From Cellulomonas sp. P24 (GTDB lineage: Bacteria > Actinomycetota > Actinomycetes > Actinomycetales > Cellulomonadaceae): DNA of 64,000 bases. The notes beneath the pieces were generated by a model. That model did no database searches. It saw nothing but the letters and a program-made list of their open reading frames with translations, and was not told the origin of the DNA. The translations under genes were made by a program, and so were the position numbers. Location of the stretch: positions 2,294,001-2,358,000 of the forward strand of contig NZ_JAJDFX010000002.1 of the NCBI RefSeq assembly GCF_024704385.1, read 5' to 3'. Below, in pieces: positions 36,517 to 46,915 of this stretch. How positions within the stretch are numbered: position 1 is the stretch's first letter; each line of letters opens with the position of its first letter.

Positions 36517-39500
36517 ATGGCCGGTGGGGAGACGTCGTCACGTGCGCAGCCGGACGTGATCCTCGACGTCGACGTCGTGCCCGTCGTCTCGTACCCGATG
36601 GTCCACAGCCGGCTCCCGGTGGTCAGCCGGATCGACCTCCGGCTCGCATCGCCCGAGGGCGAGCCGGTCGACCGCGGTCCGCTGACCGGTGTGGTGGTGC
36701 ACGTCGAGCTCCGGGACGTCGAAGGCCGGGTCGGGTCGCCGTGGGAGCGGGTCGTCGACCTGTGGCCGGGTGCCACGACGGAGCTCGAGGACGTCGACCT
36801 CCAGCTCGACCCGGCGACGATGCTCCAGCTCCCGGGGAGACGACCGGGCAGCGTGCACCTCACCGTCCACGGCGACGGCCGGCTCCTCGCCGAGCGGACG
36901 GTGCGGGTCGTGCTGCTCGCGCCGCACGAGTGGACCGCGGACCCGCCCGTCCTGGCCCTGGAGCTCCTGCCCGCCTACGTGAGGCCGCACGACCCCGTCG
37001 TCGTCGAGCTCGCCGCGGAGGCCAGGAGACGTGTCCCGGCGGACGTCGGGACCGATGTGCTCGTCGACGCCGTCGTCCGCGCCCTCGCGGCGCACCGGAT
37101 CCGGACCGTGAGCGTGCCGCCGGCCGCCGCCGGGACCGGTCAGCAGCTCCGCACCCCCTCGGAGGTCGTGGCCGACGGTGCGGGGTCCGACCTCGAGGTG
37201 ACGCTCGTCCTCGCCGGGGCGCTGGAGGCCCTGGGCGTCGCACCACTCGTCTGGGTGCTCGGGGACAGCGCCCGGCTCGGGTACTGGCGCACCGAGGCCG
37301 CGCTCGGTCCGGTCGCGCAGACCGACGTCGCGGAGGTCGTCAACCTCGTCGACCTGGAGCTGCTCGGGACGGTCGACCCTGCGGTGGTCTCCGGCACCGT
37401 CCGCAGCAGCGGTGTGAACCTGGCGGACGCTCTCGGCGTCGTCGACGTGCGGCGCGCACGGCAGGCCGGGGTGCGCGCGCTCCCGGTCGTCGTGACCGCG
37501 GCCGACGGCTCCGAGGAGGTGCGGGAGAGCCCCGACTCGCCGCTCCTCATGCGGCCGTCCGACCCGCACCGGGCGGGCGCTCACGAGGCCGTCGACGGCG
37601 CACCTGGCCCGGTGGGTGCGACGGTGCCACCCGTCGAGGCCGGGCCGCCGCTGCGGGTGCGGCGGTGGAAGACGGCCCTGCTCGACCTCAGCCTGCGCAA
37701 CCGGCTGCTGAACTTCTCCGCCCGTTCCGCCGTCACCCTCACCGTGACCCCGGGCAGCCTCGGCACGATCGAGGACGCGCTGCACCTGCACGAGGCACTG
37801 ACGCTGATCCCCGCCGACGAGCTCGACGAGGTCACCCGGGCCCGTGGGGCGACCACCGGCGCCGACGTCCCGACGGACGTCCTCGACGACCTCTTCGAGC
37901 GCCGCCGGGTCCTGTTCACCGACCTGCGGGCCGTGACCTACCCGGCACGGATGCGCGCCCTCGCGTACAAGGCGCGCACCGTGGTCGAGGAGACCGGGGC
38001 GAACAACCTCTACCTGACGCTCGGGACGCTCGTCTGGTCGCTCGACGGCCGTGAGCTGCGGTCGCCGCTGATCCTCGTCCCGGTGCGTCTGGTCACGTAC
38101 GGCCGCTCCGGCGAGTACCGGGTCGAGCTCGACGACGCGGGTGCGACCACCCCGAACCTCAGCCTGCTCGAGAAGCTGCGCCAGGTGCACGGGCTGCAGA
38201 TCCCGGGCCTCGCGGCACCGGTCGACGACGGTGCCGGCATCGACGTCGACACCGCGCTGCTGTCGGTGCGCACCGCGCTCGCGGGCCGCGGGCTGCCGTT
38301 CCACGTCGAGGAGACCGCGCACCTGGCCGTGCTGCAGTTCGCGAAGTTCCGGCTGTGGAAGGACCTCGACGACAGCTGGCAGGAGCTCCTGGCCAACCCG
38401 CTCGTCCACCACCTGGTGCACGCGCCGACCGAGGCGTTCGTCGACCCCGTCGCCGCCCCCGACGGTGTCGACCTCGACGAGCTCGGTGCCGCGTGCCCCG
38501 TCCCGGCCGACGCCTCGCAGCTCGACGCGATCGCCCAGGCCGTCGCCGGGCGCACGTTCGTGCTCGAGGGGCCGCCGGGCACCGGCAAGTCGCAGACCAT
38601 CACGAACCTCCTGACCCGCGCCGTCGCGGAGGGGCTGCGGGTGCTGTTCGTCGCCGAGAAGCGAGCTGCGCTCGACGTGGTCCAGTCGCGGCTCGACGCC
38701 GTCGGGATGGGACCGCTCGCGCTGGACCTGCACGATGCCGGGTCACGTCCGGCGGCGGTACGCGCGCAGCTGAGAGCGGCGCTGGAGCACACCGTCGACG
38801 TGGACGACCAGGGCTACGGCGCCGATCTCGAGCAGCTCGCGACCGCACGCGGGACCCTGGCCCGGTACGCGGCACGGCTGCACGAGCCGAACGGCGCGGG
38901 GTTCTCGTTCTACTCGGCCCGGACCGGGCTCCTGGCACTCGGCGAGACCGGGCCGGGCGCTCCCGTCCTCCCGGTGCCGCTCGACCTGCTGACCGATCCG
39001 GGCGGTGCGCGGCTCCTCGAGGTCCGGCGGCTGCTCGCGGCCCTGCCGGACGTCGCCGACCTCGCCCACCCCGGCCCGGAGAACCCGTGGGGGTTCGTCG
39101 GGATCACGACGCCGGGCAGCCTCGACGTCGCGGGTCTGCGCCGCGCGGTCGAGGAGGTCGACGCCGCGCTGCGCGACTTCACCGGGCTGGTCGGCGCCGC
39201 CCGGCCGGGGACGCTCGCGGACCCGATCTCGGCGGCGCGCTCCCACGAGGACCTGGGGGTCCTGGCCGCGCTCGTGGACGCCGCTGCCGGTGACCCGCTG
39301 ACCGGCGAGACCACCCTGCCGACCGACCTCGTGACGCTCGACGCGTCGCGCGACGCGCGCTGGCGCGAGGCGGCCGCAGCGGCGGTCGCCGAGGTCGACG
39401 CGTTCGCCGCCGAGGCGCACCCCGGGCTCGAGGTGCTCCGCCCCGAGGCGCTCGACCTTCCGGTGGCCGACCTGCACCGGCGGGCGCGCGAGGCGGCGAC

Positions 39501-42028
39501 GTCCGGGCTGCTGGGCCGCAAGGGTCGGCTGGAGGACGTCCTGCTGGACCTCCAGCCCGTGCTGCACCCGGGCGCGACGGTCAAGGCGCGCGACGTGCCT
39601 CTGCTCACCACGCAGCTGCTCGCGCTGCAGGCGGGTTCCGCGGCGCTCGCATCGCGGGTCCTCACCGTCCCGGGACTGCGGCTCCCCGACGGCTGGAACC
39701 CGCTGACCCCGGCCGGTCGTGACCTGCTCCGGGAGCAGGTCGAGTGGGTGGTCCGCGCCGGTGAGCTCGTCGACCCGGACGGTCCGGACCTGCGTCGCGA
39801 CGCGTTCGTGCTCGCGCTGCGCCGCTACCTCGACGCACCGGGGGCCGGGATCCTCGCCCCGCAGGTCGCCGCCGCGATCGACCGCGCGGCACGTGCGACG
39901 GCTGCGCTGGCGCAGGTCGCGCGGGCCGAGGCCGGTCAGATGTCGACGTGGTCGGGGGACGTCGGGTTCGTGGCCCGGTGGGCGAGCACCGCCGCCGGTC
40001 GCGCCGACGGCGAGGAGTCGACGCTCGGGCTCCGGCGATGGGTGGCGTTCGTCGCTGCGCTCGAGCCGGTGCGCGCGGCCGGGATGCCGGATGCGCGCGA
40101 GCTCCTCCTCGCCGGGACGGTTGCGGCGGAGGACGCCGTGCGTGCCCTCGACCGCGGTGTCGCGTCGGCGTCGGGGCGTGAGCGTCGGGCCGCGACGGGG
40201 CTGGACGGTTTCGACCCGCAGGCCCACGACCGCGCGGTGCGGCGTTTCGCGGAGGCGTCCGACGCGGTGCGCGAGCACCTGCGCAGCGCGATCCCCGCCG
40301 AGGTGCTGGCCGCGCGCCGTGCTCCGGACCGCGCCGCCGCCGAGGAACAGGACCGCCGCGACGACCAGGAGCTCGGCGCGTTGCAGCGGGAGCTCGCCCG
40401 GCAGCGCGGGGGCAAGGGCGTGCGCGCCCTGATGACCGCCTACGGCGACCTCATCACCCGGGTGACGCCGTGCGTGCTCGTGAGCCCCGACTCGCTCGCG
40501 AGGTTCTTCCCCGTGCGGGCCGGGATGTTCGACCTCGTCGTGTTCGACGAGGCGTCGCAGATCCGGGTCGCCGACGCCGTCGGGGCGATGGGCCGGTCCC
40601 GCGCGGTGGTCGTGGTGGGCGACAGCAAGCAGCTGCCGCCGACGTCGTTCGCCGAGGCGACCGGGGACGCGTCGGGCGACGACCTCGACGCGGACGGCGT
40701 CGAGGTGGCCCGACCGGACGCCGGTGCCGCAGGTGCGGTGCAGGACGAGGAGAGCATCCTGTCGGAGTGCGTCCAGGCGCGCGTCCCGCGGCTGTGGCTG
40801 TCGTGGCACTACCGCAGCCAGGACGAGTCGCTCATCGCGTTCAGCAACCAGCACTACTACGACGGCCGGCTCTCCACCTTCCCGGCGCCGTCGGTGCCCG
40901 GTCGGCCAGGGCACGGCGTCCGGCTCGAGCGCGTCGACGGCCACTTCCACCGAGCCGTCCCCCCCCGGACCGCGGTCGCTGAGGTCCGGGACCCGCGACG
41001 CCGGCCCGTTGCGTACCAACCCCGTCGAGGCCGAGGCCGTCGTGCGCGACGTGCTGCGCCGGTTCGGTGCGTCGGAGCACACCGTGCCGAGCCTGGGGGT
41101 CGTGACGCTCAACGCCCCCCAGCGCACCCTCGTCGAGCAGCTGCTGCGCGACTCCGGCGACGACCGCGTCCTGCAGGCACTCGACGGGGGCGTCGACGGT
41201 GACGGGCTGTTCGTCAAGAACCTCGAGAACGTCCAGGGGGACGAGCGCGACACGATCCTGCTCTCGACCGCGTTCTCGGCCGACGGGTCCGGGCGCTTGC
41301 CGCTCAACTTCGGTCCGCTCAACCGTGAGGGCGGGGAACGGCGGCTCAACGTGGCCGTGACGCGGGCCCGGCGCGAGGTCGTCGTGTTCTCGTCGTTCGA
41401 CCCGGCGGACCTCCGCGCCGACGAGACCACGAGCGTCGGTGTCAAGCACCTGCGCGACTACCTCGACCTCGCGGCCGCCGGTTCCGCGCCGCACGTCGGC
41501 GCAGCGGGGACCGCCAGGGTCGGTTCCGCACCGGGCGGTGGTCCGGCCACCGCGACGCGTACCGGCGCGGGAGCCACCGCGGCGAGCCGGCGCCTGGCCA
41601 CCGCCGTCGACCGGCACCGCGAGCAGATCGCCGACGGGTTGCGGACCCGTGGCCTGAGCGTGCGGACCGACGTCGGGCTCTCGGAGTTCCGGATCGACCT
41701 CGTCGTGTCGTTCCCCGACGAGCCGTCGCGTTCGATCCTGGCCGTGCTGCTCGACGGACCCGCGTGGGCGGCGCGCCGCACGGTCGCGGATCGCGACGGG
41801 CTCCCGGTCGAGGTGCTCGTCCGCTCCCTGAGGTGGCCCGCCGTCGAGCGCGTCTGGCTCCCGGAGTGGTTGAGCTCGCCCGGGGTGGTGCTCGACCGCC
41901 TCGACGAGGTGGCGCGTCTGATCCGGTCCGGTCACTCGTCCGGCCCAGCACGTCCGAGGGTGAAACGTCCGGATGGGGAGGATTTCGCCCGGTCGGACCA
42001 GGGGTTTTCGGGCAGTCGACCGTCATGA
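36517..42028 (+). CDS. DUF4011-type SF1 helicase with C-terminal nuclease fold (one apparent frameshift)
   Basis: A giant Upf1-like SF1 helicase of about 1,837 aa after repair. The about 370-residue N-terminal region is variable. DUF4011 begins at RRWKTALLDLSLRNRLLNF. Walker A is EGPPGTGKSQT (near 690), Walker B LVVFDEASQ (near 1343), motif III GDSKQLPP, and motif VI VAVTRARREV. The C-terminus, with FRIDLVVSF and ILAVLLDG, resembles the Vsr/REase-like domain of this family. ATG 36517 follows GGGAGGG. The frame breaks at a C8 run (40959-40966); one-base correction joins the halves. Related proteins occur near defence genes, but many actinobacteria carry it as a lone chromosomal gene, as here. 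Confidence 0.88.
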
Positions 42029-42035
42029 TGGACGG

Positions 42036-43127
42036 GTGACAGGCGAGAGGGGCGGCAGACCGTCATGGTCGCGGACCCTTGCGCCCGGTGATCGCGCCGC
42101 ACCGCTGTCGAGCGTCGTCCCGGCTCGCGCGCTCGGATTCATCCTGCTGGCAGGAGCTGCGCTCGGGGCGTTGAACCTCGGCGTGGACGGGGTGCTGCGA
42201 CCGGGGGTCGGCCGGATCGTCTACGGCACGATGATGGCCCTGCTCGTGGTGATGGGGATCTACTTCCTCCGGCTGCCGCGGCTGAGCTACCGCGCGGTCG
42301 CGCTGCTGATCGCGTACGGCAACGCGGTGTACGTCGTCGTCGCGCTCACGACGCTGAACGCGCACCTGTACGCCGGACCGCTGATGCTCCTGCTCGCCCT
42401 CACGGCGGGGGCGAGCTTCCTGGAGGCGCGAGGGTTCGTCGTCCAGCTGCTGGTGGTGCCGCCGATCTGCTGGGTCGGGCTCTCGAACTCCGAGCTCAAC
42501 GGTCGCGCGCTGATGATCCAGGTCGTCGTGCAGAGCGGGGTGCTGATCCTCGCGGCGCTGCTCGTCTACGGCCTGCGCATGCGCAGCGAACGGCTCCTCC
42601 ATGAGACCGAGCTGATGTCGACGACGGACCCGTTGACCGGGCTGTCGAACCGCCGGGCGGTCGAGATCGAGGCGGAGCGGCTCTGGCGTGAGGTCGACGA
42701 GGAGCGGGTGCTCCTCGCGGCGTTCGTCCTCGACCTGGACAGCTTCAAGGTCCTGAACGACAGCCACGGCCACGCGGCAGGCGACGAGGCGTTGCGGCTC
42801 GTCTCACGCGCGATCCGGGACTCGGCCGGGTCGGACGCCGTCGTCGCACGGATCGGTGGCGAGGAGATCCTGGTGCTCCGTCCGGTCGCGAGCGTCGCCG
42901 AGGTCCTCCTGCGCGGCGAGCAGCTGCGGTGCGCGGTCGCCGAGGCGCCGCTCCCGTACCCGCTGACCGCGTCGATCGGTGTCGCGACCTCCGCGACCCC
43001 CGACGCGGGGGCAGCGGTCGAGGGGCTCTGGCGTCTGGTGGACACCGCCGACATGGCGATGTACGAGGCCAAGCGTGGCGGCGGGAACCGGGTCGTGACC
43101 GCCGGGGAGCTCGACCTCGCGCCCTGA
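42036..43127 (+). CDS. membrane-bound diguanylate cyclase (GGDEF)
   Basis: A 363-aa protein: five or six transmembrane segments (about residues 20-185), then a GGDEF domain (about 200-360) beginning TDPLTGLSNRRA. The active-site motif is GGEEI (about 273-277), a functional variant of GGEEF. The position of the inhibitory RxxD site reads AGSD, so product feedback by that route is unlikely. GTG 42036 is 6 nt after CATGAT, leaderless. It starts 8 bp after the helicase stop and may be partly cotranscribed. Expected product: c-di-GMP. Confidence 0.88.
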   Translation: MTGERGGRPSWSRTLAPGDRAAPLSSVVPARALGFILLAGAALGALNLGVDGVLRPGVGRIVYGTMMALLVVMGIYFLRLPRLSYRAVALLIAYGNAVYVVVALTTLNAHLYAGPLMLLLALTAGASFLEARGFVVQLLVVPPICWVGLSNSELNGRALMIQVVVQSGVLILAALLVYGLRMRSERLLHETELMSTTDPLTGLSNRRAVEIEAERLWREVDEERVLLAAFVLDLDSFKVLNDSHGHAAGDEALRLVSRAIRDSAGSDAVVARIGGEEILVLRPVASVAEVLLRGEQLRCAVAEAPLPYPLTASIGVATSATPDAGAAVEGLWRLVDTADMAMYEAKRGGGNRVVTAGELDLAP

Positions 43128-43165
43128 CGCACCGGGGAGCCCCGGCGGCTCCTGACCCCTGACGC

Positions 43166-43210
43166 ACCGCGGCCCCCGGCTCCGCGCGGGGCGGGGACGG
43201 GGGCCGCGGT
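43166..43210. terminator. bidirectional terminator between GGDEF and FKBP genes
   Basis: A 12-bp perfect stem, ACCGCGGCCCCC (43166-43177) with GGGGGCCGCGGT (43199-43210), between convergent stops. Confidence 0.75.
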
Positions 43211-43225
43211 CGGCGATGCCGTCGG

Positions 43226-44167
43226 TCAGGAGGCGTCGAGGATGTCGACGACGAAGACCAGGGTCGACCCCGCCGGGATGGAGCCCTGCGCGGTGTCCCC
43301 GTAGCCGAGCGACGGCGGGATGACCAGCAGGACCTGGCTCCCGACGGTCTGGCCGACGAGCCCCTCGTCCCAGCCCTTGATGACCTTGCCGGCGCCGATC
43401 TGCGTCGACAGGGGCGATCCCTTCCAGGACGTGTCGAACTCGGTGCCGTCCCAGAGCCAGCCGCTGTAGTTCACGGTGATCGTCTGGCCCGACTGGACGG
43501 CGACGCCGGTGCCCTTGATGAGCACCTGGCTCACCAGCGAGGTCGGGGCCGTCGTGGTCGGCTTCGTGAGGGTGGGTTCGCCGTTCGCGGCGAGCGTCAC
43601 CTTCGGAAGGTCAGCAGGGGGCGTGACGGCCGTGCCCGAGGCGCGGGTCGGGATGACCTTGGCGCCGACGACCTCGATCGCCATGACCGTCGTCGTGCCG
43701 TCCGACCCGGGCACGGCGAGCAGGAACCTGACGCCGACCTTCTGGCCAGCGAGCACCTCGTTCATCGCGGGGACGAGGCCCGTGTCGCCGAGCTTGATGG
43801 TCTCCGGCACGGAGCCGTAGTTGGTGCCGGACTCGGTGCCGTCCTTGCCGCTGACCGCGACGTAGTTGATCTGGAGCGACTCGCCCTCGGTCAGGGCCGC
43901 ACCGGTTCCCGGGGTCTCGATGCGCGCGACGGGCGCGGTGACGGTGAACGGCTGGGTGAAGGTCAGCGTGGGCTTGGCGCCGGCAGCGCCCTCGACCTTG
44001 ACGGCCGCGAGGGCCGCCACGTCGGCGGCGGTCGCGGTGGCCGCTGCGGTCGGTGCCGTCGTCGCCGCGGTCGTTGCCGAGTCGGTCGGCGAAGTGCTGC
44101 CCGACCCCGAGCACGCAGCGAGCAGGAACAGGGGAGCGAGCAGAGCTGCGGCCATTCGTCGGCGCAC
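43226..44167 (-). CDS. FKBP-type peptidyl-prolyl isomerase lipoprotein
   Basis: A 313-aa exported lipoprotein: lipobox LAACS with Cys19, a Thr/Ala-rich linker, then two FKBP-like domains. The C-terminal one (about 215-313) is complete, with VNYSGWLWDGTEFDTSW, VIKGWDEGLVGQTVGSQVLLVIPPSLGYG and the family end LVFVVDIL. The N-terminal one (about 75-170) keeps INYVAVSGKDGTE and the loop before it but lacks most active-site aromatics, so it is probably non-catalytic. It acts outside the membrane on folding proteins. GTG 44167 follows AAGGA at 9 nt. Confidence 0.92.
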   Translation of the reverse strand: MRRRMAAALLAPLFLLAACSGSGSTSPTDSATTAATTAPTAAATATAADVAALAAVKVEGAAGAKPTLTFTQPFTVTAPVARIETPGTGAALTEGESLQINYVAVSGKDGTESGTNYGSVPETIKLGDTGLVPAMNEVLAGQKVGVRFLLAVPGSDGTTTVMAIEVVGAKVIPTRASGTAVTPPADLPKVTLAANGEPTLTKPTTTAPTSLVSQVLIKGTGVAVQSGQTITVNYSGWLWDGTEFDTSWKGSPLSTQIGAGKVIKGWDEGLVGQTVGSQVLLVIPPSLGYGDTAQGSIPAGSTLVFVVDILDAS

Positions 44168-44271
44168 GGGTCACGTCCTTCATCGTCGGCAGTCCGCCGT
44201 CACGTGGGTGCTCTCGAGTCATCGATCGCACGACGGACGGGCCTACGGTACGGGGTCACACTGTGTGCACG

Positions 44272-44631
44272 CTAAGAGAGGATCGCCTCGGCGTTGGCGG
44301 TGATCCAGTCCATGAGCGGGAGCAGGCGTGCGGTGAGCTCATGCCCGCGCTCCGTCAGGGCGTAGTCGACGCGGGGCGGGATCGTCGGCCGGGCGTCGCG
44401 CGAGACGAACCCGTCGGCCACGAGCACCCGGAGCGTCTGGGCGAGCATCTTCTCGCTGATGCCCTCCACGACCCGCCGGAGCTCGCCCCACCGCAGCGAC
44501 TCCTCGGACAGGGCGACCAGGACCAGCACACCCCACTTGCTCGTGACGTGGTCGAGGACGATGCGGGACGGGCACTGCGCAGGCAGCACCCCGTCCGTGA
44601 GGAGTCGGGAGAGCGGGTGGCTGTCGGCCAT
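44272..44631 (-). CDS. HxlR family transcriptional regulator
   Basis: A 119-aa winged-helix regulator of HxlR/DUF24 type: SKWGVLVLVAL, LRWGELRRVVEGISEKMLAQTLRVL and VDYALTERGHEL are diagnostic. A single N-terminal Cys (C20, in AQCPSR) is at the position used for thiol or quinone sensing in YodB-like members. It is divergent from the NmrA-like gene, a common pairing in which the regulator represses its neighbour until electrophile stress. Confidence 0.9.
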   Translation of the reverse strand: MADSHPLSRLLTDGVLPAQCPSRIVLDHVTSKWGVLVLVALSEESLRWGELRRVVEGISEKMLAQTLRVLVADGFVSRDARPTIPPRVDYALTERGHELTARLLPLMDWITANAEAILS

Positions 44632-44638
44632 CTCAGCA

Positions 44639-44659
44639 ACTTACCTGAAAGTGGGTACT
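44639..44659. promoter_or_regulatory. candidate HxlR operator dyad
   Basis: ACTTACC (44639-44645) and GGTACT (44654-44659), an imperfect dyad in the 103-bp divergent promoter region, 8 bp upstream of the HxlR start. Confidence 0.35.
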
Positions 44660-44734
44660 GCGTCTGAGGAAGTATTGGCGCCGCCGCACGGTTCTTCCGT
44701 CGTCAGCACCGTGCCACCGAACGGAAGGACCCCC

Positions 44735-45598
44735 ATGTCAGTCGTCGTCACCGGAGCCACCGGGCACCTGGGCCGCCTGGTCGTCGAGAACCTGCTCTCC
44801 GGCGGGACGGCCCCGGGCGACGTGGTCGCGACCGGTCGCCGCGTCGACGCGCTCACCGACCTCGCCGCGCGCGGCGTCCAGGTGCGGCGCGCGGACTTCA
44901 CCGAGCCGGCCTCCCTCGTCGCCGCGTTCGACGGGGCCGACGACGTCCTGCTCGTCTCGGGCAGCGAGGTCGGCCGCCGCGTCGAGCAGCACGCGAACGT
45001 CCTCGAGGCGATCCGGACGGTCGGCGCGCGACGCGTGGTGTACACGAGCGCGCCGAAGGCCGACACCTCGCCGCTCGTCCTCGCACCGGAGCACAAGGCC
45101 ACCGAGGAGCTGATCCGCGCGTCGGGGCTCGCGTTCACGATCCTGCGCAACAACTGGTACACGGAGAACTACCTCGGCGACCTCGCCCAGGCGCGCGCCA
45201 CCGGCGAGCTCGTCTCGAGCGTCGGCGACGGCAGGGTCGCGAGCGCGCCCCGCTCGGACTACGCGGCCGCCGCGGCGACCGTCCTGGCGACCGGCGGCCA
45301 CGACGGCGCGGTGTACGAGCTCTCCGGCGACGTGGCGTGGGACTTCGACGACCTCGCGGCGGCCTTCGCGACGGTCATCGGCCGGCCGGTCGTGCACCGC
45401 AGGGTGACGCCGGAGGAGCGGCTCCAGGGCCTGCTCGCGGCGGGACTCGACGAGGGGACGGCGGGGTTCGTCGTCGCCCTCGAGGCGAACACGCGCGACG
45501 GGCTCCTCGCCGGCACGAGCGGTGAGCTCGGACGGCTCCTCGGACGCCCGACGGTGGGACTGGTCGAGGCGCTCACGGCTGCGGCCCGGGAGGCCTGA
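44735..45598 (+). CDS. NmrA-like NAD(P)-binding reductase
   Basis: A 287-aa atypical short-chain dehydrogenase of the NmrA/QOR2 (YtfG) type. The dinucleotide motif is GATGHLG (7-13), with RRADFTEP, VVYTSAP and ILRNNWYTENYL as family blocks. It likely reduces quinones or senses NADP redox state. Ribosome site GGAAGGA lies 5 nt before ATG 44735. Divergent HxlR regulator and an intervening dyad suggest induction by quinones or other electrophiles. Confidence 0.88.
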   Translation: MSVVVTGATGHLGRLVVENLLSGGTAPGDVVATGRRVDALTDLAARGVQVRRADFTEPASLVAAFDGADDVLLVSGSEVGRRVEQHANVLEAIRTVGARRVVYTSAPKADTSPLVLAPEHKATEELIRASGLAFTILRNNWYTENYLGDLAQARATGELVSSVGDGRVASAPRSDYAAAAATVLATGGHDGAVYELSGDVAWDFDDLAAAFATVIGRPVVHRRVTPEERLQGLLAAGLDEGTAGFVVALEANTRDGLLAGTSGELGRLLGRPTVGLVEALTAAAREA

Positions 45599-45660
45599 GC
45601 CACCTGCGGCTGTCCCGGACGGCGCGACCCGGCGAGGCGGACCCCTGCGAGACTGTGCGC

Positions 45661-46782
45661 ATGGCGACCTCCTCCACGCCCCACAGCGGTGCGGCTCAGG
45701 CACCACCCGGACCGCCGCGTCGTCGGCCCAGCCGCGCCGAGCTGCGCCGGTGGCGGCAGTACCTCGCCGACGAGCAGGCCGAGGCGGCGGTGTACCGGGA
45801 CCTCGCGGGGCGGCGGACCGGCGAGGAGCGGGAGATCCTGCTCGCGCTCGCGGACGCCGAGGGGCGGCACGAGGCCCACTGGCGTGAGCTGCTCGGCGAG
45901 GACGTCGGACGCCCGCGTCGCGGTGACATCCGGACGCTCGCGCTCGGCTTCCTCGCGCGGCGGTTCGGCTCGGTGTTCGTGCTGGCCCTCGCCCAGCAGG
46001 CGGAGTCGCGGTCGGCGTACGAGAAGGACGCCGACGCGACCCCGACGATGGCAGCCGACGAGCGCATCCACGAGGAGGTCGTCCGCAGCCTTGCCGCGCG
46101 GGGCCGGAGCCGGATCTCGGGCTCGTTCCGGGCAGCGGTGTTCGGGGCCAACGACGGGCTCGTCAGCAACCTGGCCCTCGTGCTCGGCATCGGCGCGAGC
46201 GGGGCCACGACGCGCGTGGTGCTGCTGACCGGGCTCGCGGGGCTGCTCGCCGGTGCGCTGTCGATGGGTGCAGGCGAGTACGTGTCGGTCCGCTCCCAGC
46301 GTGAGCTGCTCGAGGCCTCGGCTCCGAGCGTCCGGGCGAACGCCGCGGTCCCGTACCTGGACGTCGACGCGAACGAGCTTGAGCTGGTCTACCGTGCGCG
46401 CGGCATGTCCCCGGAGGAGGCGCGCGAGCGTGCCGCGCACGTCCTCCGGGCGGACTCCGGCGAGGAGGTCCACTCCGCGACGGACATCGACCACCACGAG
46501 GCGATCGGCACCGGGCTGGGTGCGGCGCTGTCGAGCTTCTGCTTCTTCGCGTCGGGCGCGGCCATCCCGGTGGTCCCCTACCTGGTCGGGCTCGCCGGTA
46601 CCCCCGCGGTGCTGGTGTCCGCGGGGCTCGTCGGCATCGCCCTGCTCGGGACGGGTGCGGTGGTAGGGGTGCTCTCCGGGGCCTCGCCCCTCAGCCGCGC
46701 ACTGCGTCAGCTCGCGATCGGCTACGGAGCCGCCGGCACCACCTACGTGCTCGGCCTGATCTTCGGCGCCACCACCAGCTGA
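45661..46782 (+). CDS. rubrerythrin-VIT1/CCC1 fusion iron or manganese transporter
   Basis: A 373-aa fusion. Residues about 30-145 are a ferritin-like rubrerythrin domain with Glu/His helices (LADEQAEAAVYRDLA, EGRHEAHW, DERIHEEVV). Residues about 155-373 form a VIT1/CCC1 transporter beginning FGANDGLVSNLALVLG, with GALSMGAGEYVSVRSQRE and a DxDANELELVYRARG loop. The N-terminal domain may bind or oxidise iron before export. ATG 45661 is 6 nt after GAGACT, leaderless. Convergent with an esterase; repeat copy E lies between. Confidence 0.9.
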   Translation: MATSSTPHSGAAQAPPGPPRRRPSRAELRRWRQYLADEQAEAAVYRDLAGRRTGEEREILLALADAEGRHEAHWRELLGEDVGRPRRGDIRTLALGFLARRFGSVFVLALAQQAESRSAYEKDADATPTMAADERIHEEVVRSLAARGRSRISGSFRAAVFGANDGLVSNLALVLGIGASGATTRVVLLTGLAGLLAGALSMGAGEYVSVRSQRELLEASAPSVRANAAVPYLDVDANELELVYRARGMSPEEARERAAHVLRADSGEEVHSATDIDHHEAIGTGLGAALSSFCFFASGAAIPVVPYLVGLAGTPAVLVSAGLVGIALLGTGAVVGVLSGASPLSRALRQLAIGYGAAGTTYVLGLIFGATTS

Positions 46783-46789
46783 CCCCCTC

Positions 46790-46850
46790 GTCAAGTGGAG
46801 CGACCTGCCACCGACACGCGGGCGTGTCGTGGCAGGTCGCTCCACTTGAC
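46790..46850 (-). repeat. palindromic repeat copy E (after VIT1 gene)
   Basis: A 61-bp inverted repeat with ends GTCAAGTGGAGCGA / TCGCTCCACTTGAC, variable arm CCTGCCAC / GTGGCAGG, and core in the reverse orientation (as copy C). It begins 8 bp after the VIT1 stop. Confidence 0.92.
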
Positions 46851-46915
46851 GGTCCCGGGGTGGTGGTCGAGGTGGCGGTCGGGGCGATGGCTGGGGGCGG
46901 GGCCAGGTCGACGGG

